A DNA stretch of 64,000 nucleotides from Harmothoe impar (lineage: Eukaryota; Annelida; Polychaeta; Phyllodocida; Polynoidae): positions 65,898,609 through 65,962,608 of the forward strand of contig OX381709.1 in NCBI GenBank assembly GCA_947462335.1, written 5' to 3'. Below are positions 48,656 to 60,190 of this stretch, in pieces. The notes under the pieces are model-generated. The model saw only the letters and a program-made list of their open reading frames with translations. It was not told the origin of the DNA and searched no databases. The number at the start of each line of letters is the position of its first letter. Within the stretch, counting starts at the first letter, position 1. Made by a program: the position numbers and the translations under genes.

Positions 48656-50873
48656 TTGAAACGCTCCTATTGGATCTCGCCCATTCTGTTCGTATGGGCT
48701 TGTTAAAACTTCTATTTCAAACCAACATTGCCTTTGTAGGGTATAACCTAAGACTTGATGCTCTTCGTGACTGTATTGTAAATTTATGGATTAGTTCTCA
48801 TCTAAAACATACTGCAATACCTTGCCTGTTGTATACAAATCAGTGCAGGGCTCGCGAGGAGTATCAAGATGGTATCTCCCTGTGCCTGGACCCTCCTGGC
48901 TCCCCTTCTTATCCGGGCACCAGTTGGCGCACCTTTATATTTCTTATTGACGGATTGCATGACTTATGCACACATCCAATCCACCCACACCTTCATGATA
49001 CCCTCCTAGCACCAATCTAGTAACACATTCTGTTGTGGAGGCCAAAATAGATCTCCGTTCTCCCTCATATATTTCCCATAGCTTAGATCCTTTAATTTCA
49101 CCCATAAACCCTTGCCCTCTCGTCATTTCACACCTCTAGTCATTCGCCGTTACTCCCTTGTCCACTCGTCTCCTTTCTCCTCTCTAATCATATCCATTGT
49201 TAATTTTACCCTTTCTCCTCTATATTCAACACTCGTCCTACCCCCTTTACCTGCATGTTTGCATATCCATTCACATTTCCATGACCATGCCCATCCCTTC
49301 AGCTCCACCCCTCCCCCACCCTGCATGAACCTGCTGTTACGGCGACAGACTGGTGACGATATCAGCTCGTCCCTGGCCTGTCCCTACCTGTCCAGGTGTG
49401 GTTTTGTTTGCTAGGGCCGGAGGCAGTCACCTGAGAGGCCAGTGTTAAGGTGTGTGGAGCTGATGGATACGGGTGGACATGGAGACTGTGAGCTGGCTAG
49501 GGGATGGGGTGGGAGGTTGTTGTGGCGGTATGGACAGCCCCAGGAGCTGCTCATGGCTAACACAAAGACCAATACAGATGGATGGAACCTTACCGTCCTG
49601 CTAGGGAGCTGCTCCTCGCCGACAAACGTCCACTCGGCGCTGACGTATCCTCCAGCGATCCCTATGCTCGATGGTTGCGGCGACAGCCGGAGGATGGAGA
49701 GGCGTCGGGTCACTGTGTCATCAGGTTCATTTAGAGTCAATTAAAGGGATACAGGGCTAGGTGTAGGGTCCCCTATATATGGTCAGGGATCCTCCATATG
49801 GTGATACGATGACAGATACCAAAACAATATGTATAATCCCCACCCAGTCGCCACTGTCCGCGGTAGGTGGGTAGAGCTGGAGGTAGGCAGATAGATAGGG
49901 GAGTGCAGGTGCTCTGTGCTCTTTACCTCCTCCAGGGGTAACTAATGTGTCCTGTTATAAAGCTACTGAAATTCTATACAAATTGCCATCCTCTATACTA
50001 TGACATAGAAATCCAGGTTTTCCTGGGTAATTGGTGTGTTGGGTGAGAGCAGCCGCCAGTCTGGTTAGCCTGTCCCTGCCATCCTCCACGGCCCTTCCTC
50101 CACTGTGTGGACAAAGCCTTCAGCGGGGCGCAGCGCGTCCCGTTACTACATGACTGTTGTGTCTGTGCCCTACGCCGACGCCACCACCACGCTTCCCGGC
50201 GCTGCCACCACCACAGCCACCTCCAACGCCAACTGCCTCCATCCCGGCTCCCACTGGCTTCTCCTAGGCGTGAACAGGTTGGGCCACTAGGCGGTCTTCC
50301 TTCTCCTCCTCCAGAGAGCCGCCATCCATTCAGTCTGTGGCGGCCACCTGGAGGGCTGGAGACACCTGTCCAGAGGTTTTCTCAAATACCCCAATCTGCC
50401 TCCTTCACGTCTCAATGTATTTCTCTATCCACAGGTTTTTCCTATCCTCCAGGGCCGCGCAGTGCAAGCGCTCAGGAAGGGAACTGCCTGGGCCGCCTGG
50501 ATGTCAGGGGTGGGGGTAATTGGGGATGGGAGTCTTCCTCCAGGTGCTCGTTGGTTGGCTGTTAGGTTGCTCCGGCCGCCGCCACTCTTGATTCGGCACT
50601 GGTGTAATAGTAGTGTATCTCTCCAGGGTCAGGGGCCTCTGAATCCCCGAACCCTTCCTCCAGTCCAGTCAGGCCCGGCTCTCCGCCCACCTAGAGCCAG
50701 ACACGAGCTCCTCTGCCCCCATTGGCTGAGTGAGCAAGCGGATCCTGCAATGGTTAACAACAGACACATGAATAATCATCAACTTACATCATCCAGCACA
50801 GGTTACTGACGATACATCAATATATATTAAGCTGAGATTCTAACTCAGATCCTTGATGATCCTGGATAGTTCG

Positions 50874-50875
<2 letters not shown>
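48656..50875. other. Non-coding stretch including a GC-rich island (49.4-50.75 kb)
   Basis: From about 49.4 to 50.75 kb the DNA is GC-rich and has more CpG than its surroundings, with repeated TCCTCCA words, CCTCCAGGG at 49929 and 50446, and the motif pair at 49544/49606. A 152-codon frame (50107-50565) is Arg/His/Pro-rich, overlaps other open frames and is probably a by-product of base composition. The island could be a promoter; no exon was recognised. Confidence 0.45.
49544..49614. promoter_or_regulatory. Paired GAGCTGCTC motif, 62-bp spacing
   Basis: Two exact GAGCTGCTC copies at 49544-49552 and 49606-49614, same orientation, inside the GC-rich island. The 62-bp spacing is twice the 31 bp seen at two other pairs. 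Confidence 0.45.

Positions 50876-50945
<70 letters not shown>
50876..50945 (+). repeat. TA dinucleotide microsatellite, about 35 repeats
   Basis: About 70 bp of uninterrupted TA. Its purity suggests a young, highly polymorphic locus; the true length may differ from the assembly. Confidence 0.95.
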
Positions 50946-50946
<1 letters not shown>

Positions 50947-51091
50947 CTTTTGCGGCAATCGCAAATTGGAAATATAGATTGTCATGTATCGGAGCGATTC
51001 ACCCTTGAATATGTTTTCATTGGTATGATTAAAATGGATACACCTGCTCAGAAATTGCTATTGCCCCTTTTAAGCAATAGACACCGAGTGA

Positions 51092-51733
51092 TGTGTCCCA
51101 GATGAGTATAGGTCTATTGTATGGAAATGTATCGGAGGATGTTTTACCAGCAATCGCCAGGCACACCCGCATTACAAATTACAATGGCAAATGCTGTTTA
51201 ATGATGGTATACATTCAGCTACATGTTTATGGATGAAAACTAATTACATTCAATATCAGGCGGAGGCTCTTTATTCTCGATTTCCTCTGATGTATGAAAA
51301 ACCACTAAAGCACATGAATGTAAAGGCACATCTGCTATGTAGCAGTTATGTGAAGCCCATTTTAATTCGTTATTGTTTACAACCTCGTCTCTTCGTTATG
51401 AAATTCCTGCAGCCACATATGTATTTGGTAAGGGGTGATAAATGCATGCGGGTTGTACTGATCGTACCACTCAGTGCGAATACATTATGCTACAGCCAAT
51501 TGTTATTTCTACAGCCTATTCTTTGTTATACACAGATTAATTCATATGATTTCGTGGAATATGGCTATATCTTAATGTCCAAAGACACACGAGGTGATGA
51601 GGAAATCTATATTCAGGACATTATTTCACATCCCCATTATGATACTGAAGCTGCATATGATGTATATGGGAGTCCTGACCACCGTCCTCCTATCCTGCTT
51701 ATACTATCTAAGATATTATCTTATATGTCTTGA
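51092..51733 (+). CDS. Unrecognised open frame, about 213 codons (180 from the first ATG)
   Basis: The frame is open from just after a TGA at 51089 to the stop at 51733; the first ATG is at 51191. Such length is uncommon by chance in AT-rich DNA. The predicted protein from the ATG has hydrophobic stretches (VVLIVPLSANTL, LLFLQPILCY), a more polar C-terminal part with SKDTRGDEEIYIQDIISHPHYDTEA, several cysteines and many Tyr. No family is recognised and no splice or promoter evidence was found. It lies between the TA microsatellite and a decayed LINE, so a mobile-element origin is possible. It could equally be a chance frame. Confidence 0.22.
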   Translation, partial: CVPDEYRSIVWKCIGGCFTSNRQAHPHYKLQWQMLFNDGIHSATCLWMKTNYIQYQAEALYSRFPLMYEKPLKHMNVKAHLLCSSYVKPILIRYCLQPRLFVMKFLQPHMYLVRGDKCMRVVLIVPLSANTLCYSQLLFLQPILCYTQINSYDFVEYGYILMSKDTRGDEEIYIQDIISHPHYDTEAAYDVYGSPDHRPPILLILSKILSYMS

Positions 51734-51818
51734 TTGCTATTCCTGGAACACCAGTTATCACACTTGTAGGGAAAGCGTTTCCTGCGTCACTACTCCCCTA
51801 TACGCGCACACAACCTAC

Positions 51819-51854
51819 CCAGTAACGTAACCAGTAACGTAACCAGTAACGTTA
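51819..51854 (+). repeat. 12-bp tandem repeat, 3 copies
   Basis: CCAGTAACGTAA is repeated three times (51819, 51831, 51843), the last ending TTA. Confidence 0.9.
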
Positions 51855-52096
51855 GGTCCAGTTTGATGACAAGCATGGGGGCGCACCACACTGGTTTTAG
51901 TGCTCTTTCAAGTGTAATTCTGCTTGCGTTGTTGGATTTGCCAACATTATGCATGCAGTTATTCCAGTGTCGTGTTTAATTGAATATGATTAGTAATGAT
52001 AATCTACTACATGATTATAAAGACAAGAGCTAGAGTATCGATTAAACTAGTTTATACATTTGAACCATAGGAAGGAGTCAGTATGTGAGCGCGGCA

Positions 52097-52850
52097 TTAG
52101 TCCAAATTTATCTTGCAAATGGCCGTTCTAAATTTCTTTAATGTGGGTAATTTCTGGATCCCAAACGTTAAAGTGTCCCATAGGAAGACAGCTCTATAGT
52201 AAGGTGAGTATTCGTAAAATGCGGATTTTGCTCGGCGCTTGGCAAACCTGACCTTCAAGTCACCGCAAGTGCGCACATTTGCTTGGACTAACGCCTCGCC
52301 TATATTTGACTGCTTCCACATAACACATAACAGTTGCCTTTTTCGTCTGGCACTTTAGGTTTCAACTGAGTATTCTTTGTGGAGATCAATGATGCTAATT
52401 TCCCGTACCCGGGCCTGCAGACAAGTTCTTAACACCTGCTTTTGCATCCGCTGCAGCTTTCCAATTCACGCTGCTACCAGTGTAGAACGAGCATTATTCC
52501 ACTAACGGGGAAATCATAACTTTATATAGTGTTAAACTGCATGACGTCCGTTGTCATGTTTTTCTGTAGGCGGGTTAATTTTATAACTTCATTGCCGAAA
52601 CTCTTTCTTTACTTTTGTAATGTGGGGTTTAATTGTCAGTTTACTGTCTAGTTCTACACACAAGTAAGAGTACGTCTTGCAGCAATTCAAGGTAATTTAT
52701 GTAAACCATGAAATGAAGAGGACCTTTACTACACCCCTGTGTATACTGACGATTCAGGTGAGCGGCTATTATTGGCAATGGTTTCATGTGACCTATGCCC
52801 AAGGTAATCTGTGAGCTATTTCCTTAGTGATCCATGGATGTTTAGCCTGT
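52097..52850 (-). pseudogene. Decayed LINE reverse transcriptase, C-terminal half
   Basis: Minus-strand relic of a second, different LINE. Near 52685-52745 the translation reads QGCSKGPLHFMVYINYL, a worn PQGS-LGPLLFLIYINDL motif; before it a worn YL..R....A segment is detectable. The catalytic YADD region is deleted. From about 52700 down to 52097 a single frame, broken by about six stops but no frameshift, gives YSYLCVELDSKLTIKPHITK, then WNNARSTLVAA-stop-IGKLQRM, then RRKRQLLCVMW, and ends with the typical LINE C-terminal pattern YYRAVFLWDTLTFGIQKLP. The last 75 codons form an open frame with ATG, but it is a fragment, not a gene. The preserved frame despite stops suggests decay by point mutation. 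It differs from the ORF at 6.6-9.1 kb and belongs to the same broad Jockey/CR1/L2-like group. Confidence 0.8.
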
Positions 52851-53114
52851 ATGTTTTGTGGATTAAGGTGGTTACACATTGTTATAGCTGTAATATGGTG
52901 AAGGTATATACAGCGACCAGCATCACATGTGGCTGAATCCAGCTGCGGGCATGATCCATGGGGTCATCCAATTTGCTGTATCGACAGAGCTATACTGTGT
53001 GTGTAAGCTGCAATGCAGTAACAGTTGTAGACTTATTTGGCCTACTTAATAAATATCAGCAAAATTGAAGGATGCCTTTCATTAATTAATATCACACGTT
53101 CGCAATGTCCCAGA

Positions 53115-53238
53115 CTCTTATTGCGGTGCTGCCTTTTATCAATGCGGTTTTCAATTCAATTCTAGCCTTCAGATCTGTTTATTTTAAATTGAATTAAATT
53201 AAACACCGTAATGACAGAAGGCAGCATTGTAATAACAG
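53115..53238 (+). ncRNA. Hairpin of 34-bp stem, miRNA-like or worn MITE
   Basis: Bases 53115-53148 pair with 53205-53238: 26 Watson-Crick pairs, 5 G:U pairs and 3 mismatches. After a small bulge the stem continues through CAATTCAATT and its partner, leaving a loop of about 25 bases. GTGCTGCCTT pairs perfectly with AAGGCAGCAT/C-side bases. The excess of G:U over A:C differences is what RNA-level conservation would give, but the numbers are small. No known miRNA seed was recognised and an old palindromic transposon is an equal alternative. Confidence 0.35.
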
Positions 53239-55622
53239 TATGGTGAATGAGGTGCTGAGTTTTACTCCTTGAATTTCTAGAGATCTAGCAACTCAAGACC
53301 TTTACATAGATGACTCATGATCCCCTATTGTAACTGTACCTGCTGGGAACCCCCATGGATACCTCTGATATATAACAGGACGGGTACATGATTAATGAAG
53401 AGTCCTTATAGTTAGTGACTGCAGTAGAAATCATGCATGCTGCATAATGTGCCCCGCACCTAGCCAACATCCACGGAGGGTAACAGGAAGTACATTACCT
53501 CCCCCTGTGACGCGCCTGGAGCCGCCTCAGGGTGAGACTAATGCCAGACAGGGTTAGTTAAATCAGTGCCCATGTATGTAGTCATGTGTTTTATATGACA
53601 AGGCCCATGTGAGCTACCCGATCCTATGCTCATCGCCTTTCACTCTGCCCACTCAATTATAGCTGTATGTATGTCCATACTAGGCGGAAATGCTGTTGGC
53701 CTTGCCACTAATCACACACGTGAGCTTCTGTTCTGCTCCCCCTCCTGCACATCCTAGCTCCAGCAGCTCTGCTCGTGTCTCCCTATATAGCTCAGGGGGA
53801 TCAGTCATTGTGCTTTGTATGCCTTGTTATTGATGTGTACGTGTGAATGGGGGAGAGGGGGCGGGGGGGGGGGGGGTGCTGAGGTGGGTGGTATCTATGC
53901 TTCTCTGGGATGCCAGTATGTGTAACGAAGGGGTATTTAACAAAGGATGGCCATACATGAAGTAATATTATACTGTAGGCATGTACCATGTACAGGTGTT
54001 CATGTGCAGGGGTTTTATGGTGTGTCGAAAAGGGGATATATATCCATATTAAAACAATATGTGAAGGCCATCTACCCACTTCGCATCCATAATATACTAT
54101 GCATGCAACACTATCTTGTCTTATCATAGGCTAAATAGAAAAACAGGTTTGTTTCAGGCAATCCGGCCCTCGCTGAAGAATGGGGCCGACCCTAGCTTTC
54201 ACTGTCCTGGACCATTCTTGTTCATATGTCCTACATCTGTATTGTTGGTTTGTGGTGGCTTTTTTCCAGAGTTTGTCATGGGGCTTTAAAATCCCATCAT
54301 GACCTCAGCGGCCTAAGAATTCAGGAAATAGCTTTTCAACTGATATATATATAGAACCATTTTTTGATATTGCTAGTCACTGGGAGAATTGGTTAGTTGA
54401 TGCGGCAAATTGCGATTTTTTCTTGGCTGACCTACCTAGATAAACTTCGGACCGTGTTGCATTAAACACAGCTTTTCTTTGGCCTGATGTAGGAAATGAC
54501 ATTCCTTATACCATTTGATGTGCAAGTATAGTTTTTTTTTAAACTTGAAGATGCTGCAAAATTCTTTTATTGTGATCATGTACGAGTTTCAAATATTTAC
54601 ATATATATATAAATGCATTGATAGTACTGTTTTCCATATGCAATTTTCATTTATGATACAGTGGTAAGACATATGTTTTGTACATCTCTTGTTAGTCTGA
54701 TTTGAAAAAGCTTTTCACTCTTCTAGTTATTTTTGTACCAAAACACGTGAAGCACAGCATGACATGCTCATCTCAAAACTTACCTGTCTTGATACATTTG
54801 TAACATGTACATATTTCGGGAGTGTGGTTGTTTGGAAGGACGCTCTGTTACCAATATATCTACTTCCATCCAAGTACTCATTTTGTCACGCGGTTTTGTT
54901 GCTGCTCTGAATTATTTTTTGCCCACCCACTCATCATTCTATTTATGCCCAATCAAATATATTATTTTCCTTGCCAGCTGTCCTGGTACTCCTTAGTCCA
55001 TATCACCATGACAATCTGCATTATGTTAGTCATAACATAACCATACCAGGTTAAAGCTGCAGTATCCCTGTACTTTGACCCGTCTTTTTTATCCTATGGC
55101 TTGCTAATTATCATAATGTGGCCCGCCTACATGTAGTAGGACCTGCCTACAAATGTATAGGGGTGCCACCACATTATATCACCACCCTGGTACAGGTCTG
55201 TTCTTTATATAGAGGCCACAGGCGTTCCTGAATAGCCCTTTCCCAGCCAACTTGTACATGTTATAGGGATCGAGTGGTCATTCTATAAAAGGATTGTGGG
55301 GAGATGTGTTTGTGTTTGGAACTATTAAAACATGTGTAATATTCTTTTGACATGGGATAAATCCCTCTTTGGGGGAACCCTCCTAGTGCAACCCAATGAA
55401 TTACAATAATCAGTTTTCTCCCCTCCAAGTGAACCATCCCTCCCATTTTGTGCCCTCCTGGTATATATATAATGCCCCTTCCTGTAGTTGGCAGTGCACT
55501 GATTGGCCTCCTTGGGCTTGTACAGTGATTGTCATGTTGATTGCCTCTTGATGGTCACTCCACTCGACCAGAACGGCACTGGTACGACTGGGTGCTCTTA
55601 TATACCCGTGTTGTCAGGGCAG
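53239..55622. other. Non-coding stretch, no gene seen
   Basis: No recognised gene. It contains a G14 run at 53863-53876. Frames are at most 108 codons and lie partly over the G-run. Confidence 0.5.
53863..53876 (+). repeat. Poly(G) tract, 14 bases
   Basis: Uninterrupted run of 14 G in a purine-rich patch. Confidence 0.9.
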
Positions 55623-55867
55623 GCTCACTCCCTAGAATGACATCTCCGGTCTGCATGGACAGGGCATCCAAGATGGTAGAGTTGTTATTATTGTTATTAG
55701 CAAATACTTTGGTCAAGGCATCACTCATCGATTCTAGGACCCCCAATATAGTAAATTTAGCCCCATAAGACCCTCAAAACTAACAAAAAGAAGCCTTCAT
55801 TCAACCTACCATCACCATCTTGGATGCCCTGTCCACATAGACCAGGGATCTCATTTCAGGGAGTGAG
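55623..55867. repeat. Inverted duplication with 55-bp arms, about 136-bp spacer
   Basis: 55623-55677 (GCTCACTCCCTAGAATGACA and onward to GGCATCCAAGATGGT) matches the reverse complement of 55814-55867 at about 85%. The inner 21 bases of the arms (from GGACAGGGCATCC to AGATGGT) are identical. The similarity ends sharply on the inner side, which differs from most MITEs, where the outer ends are best kept. It may be an inverted duplication of a short conserved segment or a foldback element. Confidence 0.7.
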
Positions 55868-57992
55868 GCTAGTGTATAGGAGGGGCAAGAAGTGGTAATT
55901 TTCCTTTATTTTCAAAGCCAATGTATGACGGCATATCAAGTGTTCAATGAGCTGTGGCTGACCTCCACCTACCAGCTGTCACACACCTGCCCAAAAGCCT
56001 AATACATTAAGAGAAGCCAAGACTAACCCTTGTATGGTAAAAGGGGAGGGACATCTGGATATTATCGATTAGTGGTCACAGTAGATCCCCTTGGTGTTAG
56101 AATTATATATACCCCACCTTTAAAATCTGTGCCTTTCAAGATTAATATATTGTTTATCTTACATTTAATCACAATGTACGTGCATTTATAGTTCCCCATT
56201 TAACCATAGATAATGCACTCCTTCATCAGTATCCCATCTATACCTTTAAATTTTCCAAATAACTCGGACCCAATTTTGCAAAAAGCCGGATGCCATAGTA
56301 TTTTACTGAGACCCATGCGTTGACCAAGTGTCTCCATATCTGTCTAGTCCCACCATGTGTCTTATCTGCCAGCTTCCCCCTTCCATGCACCCTCCCACTA
56401 TCTGCTGCCAACCCAACCCCTTAAAACGAGCCCCTGTGTAGTGTCTGGACATTGGTTTGGGACCTTCTACCAGATAGGTTGGACAACGGCTGGTCACTAA
56501 GGAATGGACACTATGTGGTTCCCACACTGTGTCGTGACAGACTGCCATGACGGAGGACAGACTAATCGACGACAGGGTGACCTCAAGGTCAAGCTAAATC
56601 CCCGAGGTCGCGTCAAATGGATGGAAGGAGAAGATCTCTGCAGGTATCCTAAAGGGAGTTAAGAATTTTAGCGCCTTAAAATTTACACTTTTCCAACTTA
56701 TCAGTTGCTGATTTTCTTTTTAAATTAAGTGGTGAGTGATTTGTAAAATAATGCTAAATGTAGCCAATAGGATAGCAACTATAGTTGCAGAATATTTAAC
56801 AGCCATCTGAGACACCTTTACCTTTGTCAAATGAAGGGATCATTGTGAAGCACACGGAGGCCAGTGACTTCAGACTTACTGGTTTGCTGAAATCCTTTCT
56901 TCTAAGGGTATCAAAGAGTGTACAGCTGATAGTTCGGAGAAACGATATTTACCAAGCTGATCTCATGCAGCATTTCATTGAAAAATACTCTTCTAGCCTT
57001 TTTCAGATCTAATTTCCTCTTTTCTCTATGGTTGACGCCATAGAGAAAGTCCTCCACCTTCGTGCCTTTACCTCCTCTTATCTCCATTGTCGAGGCAATC
57101 AAATGACACCACACACAAAGAATCCTTGATTTAAGCACCAGCAAAGGCGCCGGCACGCTCCTACCTCTTATCTAATTATGGAGATATTGGCCGCCCAGAT
57201 AGTCTCCTTACCGGCTTCTGGAAGCCACTCATCGGCTCCAGCTCCCATCGGCTCGGGTCTGTACCTTGTTTTACCTAGATATGCACTTTCTCCCATCAGA
57301 AACTCTCACGCTACTACGTATATTCTCTTCTGTATGCGGCCAAGCCTGATATGATAGCTTCTCAATTGCCACAGCAAGGATATATCTAAGCACAGCAACT
57401 GTTGGCCCAGTGAATGTGGATAGGGAGGGGGGAGTTAGTCAAGCCAAGGTGTAGATTTAGAATCCTTAAGTCAAAAACACTAAACAGTTGCAGAGGAAGC
57501 TATTACAAGGATATGCTCAAGTTTAGCAATTATTGTTCTGGTGGAAGCCACCTGAGAAGCCCCTTCTGGTTTAGATTGTTCCCCCCTGCCCAGTAGAACT
57601 GTGTATTTTCGGCCCGAAGAAGAAGGGCGATAATCTTGGCCTGCATGAATTTAAGAAACCTCTGCTAATACTAGCTGAATATTCCCGTGAGGAAACTGGG
57701 AGCCGACTCTCTGAAATCATGCTAATTCATCACTCTAGAATGCGGGTAGGCACACGTATTATGTCTAAGCTAAAATAAACATAGTTCTGTCTAATTGTAT
57801 TGCTGGATTATATATGCAGGTGACTAGCACTCTGTCTTTAAATGGAATCACGGCACCCTTCTGTGCTGGACCTTCGGGTTTGTCAGGGAAACTATAATTA
57901 TGTCATGCTGTATATGTAGTGTTTCCCTCTGGTGTCATATGTCAATAACATATTATTAAGCAATACATCACCAGTTCAAAACAATTTACCAC
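55868..57992. other. Non-coding stretch, no gene seen
   Basis: No recognised gene; frames are under 85 codons. Only the short hairpin at 57021-57048 stands out. Confidence 0.5.
57021..57048 (+). other. Perfect 11-bp hairpin
   Basis: TTTCTCTATGG (57021-57031) and CCATAGAGAAA (57038-57048) pair perfectly around a 6-base loop TTGACG. It is too short to assign; it lacks the histone stem-loop consensus. Confidence 0.5.
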
Positions 57993-58068
57993 AGTTAGTA
58001 TAATAGTATAATAGTTATGACGTCTGCCTCCTAATCGGAGGATCGGGGATTCTATCTCAGTAGGTACC
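57993..58068 (+). mobile_element. tRNA-Arg(CCT)-like SINE head
   Basis: TAGTATAATAGTTATGACGTC resembles a tRNA D-arm (box A). The anticodon-loop position reads CTCCTAA, giving anticodon CCT (Arg). CGGGGATTCTATCTC stands where the T-arm/box B would be but has lost GGTTCGA. The combination of a readable anticodon arm and a broken T-arm suggests a SINE copy. TACCATGACATTTTCC downstream may be its body. Confidence 0.55.
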
Positions 58069-59957
58069 ATGACATTTTCCTTGAAATAAGAAGTGTTTAT
58101 TTTTGGACAAGGGGAGAGGGGTCTTGTTACTTGCGTCAAGTCTAAATATGACATAGAGAGTAACAGTGGACCATAATATTTCCCTGGCATGGGTTATAGG
58201 CCTAACCTGTCTATAGTGAATCAATATTAAATTTTGAGTGAAGGATGCTTTTTTTCTTTAGATTGGCATTACAGAGGATTGGGTACTGTGCCATGTGTTT
58301 CCCCGTCCCCGCCCTCATTTCCTATCTGATTATGATTAAAACTATCATAATCCAAAGTGATCTGCAGATGGCAATAGCACAACGCGGTCATTTGGTCACA
58401 AATTGTCCTGTAGGCACTCATGAACATTGTAACATGCCATTTTCTTTGCATTTTCTACTTCTCATTTGCAGAAATCAATAGAATATCGAGATCATCTGAC
58501 AGGTATATATAGCGATTCCCTTTATGAAGCAATACCAACATGCCGATGAGACGATAGCCATCACGACAGTGGTACTATCTTTATGTCAACCACAGAACCC
58601 ATCAAATAAACCCAACATAGGAAGACACCACATAGACTATGTTTACCTACAGTAAACACCTGATTCCCGGAAGCAATTTCTGAGAGTATTTGTATCTGTA
58701 AGGTAGTATGTGTACTGTAGGAACAGGCAATAATGATGTCTTATAGTATGGGGGAGCACAGCCTTGGTCGCTCGTTGTATTACTGTCAACGTCTGAGCGT
58801 TCCTACATTACGTCCCCTGTGTGCGATCTCCTAGAAATAAAGTAAATGGCACTAGGCACCATAAACCAATGCAATTTGTTGGGGACAAGACATAAGCCCC
58901 CCTTGTGGCCTAGAGAATACTTGAGTGTGCCATTAGGGAGGTGTTAGGTTCTCTAGTAGACTTCCTTTAGGTAAAGGAGCGCCGGTCTTACCACTGTTCA
59001 CAAAGCTACCCAAGTCTAGTTTGCACCTACTAGACTATATATGCATTGTTTCTATTTCTGATCTAGTGACACAGCCATCATGATAACGATGTATCTAATT
59101 GAAATTACGTTGCTATATATTAGGAGATTTTAATACAGCATGTGTGGAGAAGACAAAGTGTGAAATATTTGATGGAAAGTACCCCCCCTCCCCTTATACT
59201 CCCTTTATACTCAAAATGTGTGACAATCCCTGCAGTATTTGGACAAAATCAGTTCATAGATTTTCATTCAGGGGAAATATCCCAGTGTCACGAATGTTAA
59301 GTGTGACGCTGTTAAGATATAGGCACCATGAACTCAGAGATGACATATTGGTGTGTACTGTAATGGTGACACTGATGTAGACATATTATGAGGTAGTAAC
59401 ACGATCTAATCATCGTTTATCACACCTTATACATTATTCACGCCAAATTCATTTCTGCAAAACGGTTTGTTCGGATATTATATCTAAAAGGAACCTCGTT
59501 ACATGATGCTATAACCTTCATTTTATATGTATACTGATGAACAGCTCCCATTACCAGATGATTACACCCTAATGTTTCTTATAATAATGATATATACCTA
59601 CTCCGTCTTACACAAATAAAGATTTTGTATACACATGAATACTAATAAATGGTATGTGACATATGTGATGCAACTATAATGGCTCTTTTGGCCTCTTGAG
59701 GTCGGCATTGAGGTCAACAAGCAGCTTATCACAAAGCGGACCCAAGCTTATTCCATATGTGGAGCTAGTTGGCCAGCAAAATATCTACATGTATTTATGT
59801 ATCTAGATGGCTACCTGTATGGTATCCTGACACCTGACGTGTATTTCCCCTTCACATGACCCTGGCAATTAAGTCTCTGACCGGCAGGTGGAAATGGGCT
59901 CAGGGGCCATGTGGGACTGTAGAGGAGGCCCTGATCACCTGGGCTCGTAGTGGTAAT

Positions 59958-59995
59958 GAGCAACTCACCTGTATTTACACCTCCACGAGCTGCTC
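59958..59995. promoter_or_regulatory. Paired GAGCAACTC / GAGCTGCTC motif, 29-bp spacing
   Basis: Variant GAGCAACTC at 59958-59966, followed by ACCTG, and exact GAGCTGCTC at 59987-59995. Confidence 0.42.
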
Positions 59996-60069
59996 CCCTA
60001 TGCTAATAGGCCATAACACGTCCGCAGAACCAGTGAGAACTATAGAGTCAGTTTCAGAGCAAAATCATC

Positions 60070-60190
60070 TTCCCAGTGTACTCTTAAAATATCTCACAAT
60101 ATACATACAGGTTTACCTACACAATTACATACCTTAATACATACATTTACAGCCTACACACATATATACATAAATACATGCATACATACG
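60070..60190 (+). repeat. ACATA-rich low-complexity segment
   Basis: Irregular repetition of ATACAT, ACATA and TACATAC words without a fixed period; it looks like a degraded microsatellite. Confidence 0.6.

Noticed and set aside
50107..50565. 152-codon ORF in the GC-rich island
   Set aside because: Arg/His/Pro-rich low-complexity translation with other overlapping open frames; best explained by base composition.
51819..51854. CRISPR-like array
   Set aside because: Three 12-bp units in direct tandem without spacers; a simple tandem repeat in eukaryotic-looking DNA.
57021..57048. Histone 3' stem-loop or transcription terminator
   Set aside because: The perfect 11-bp stem lacks the histone consensus and no coding sequence precedes it.
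59389..59398. TGAGGTAGTA, the first ten bases of let-7
   Set aside because: The match ends after ten bases and I saw no complementary arm nearby that would make a precursor hairpin.
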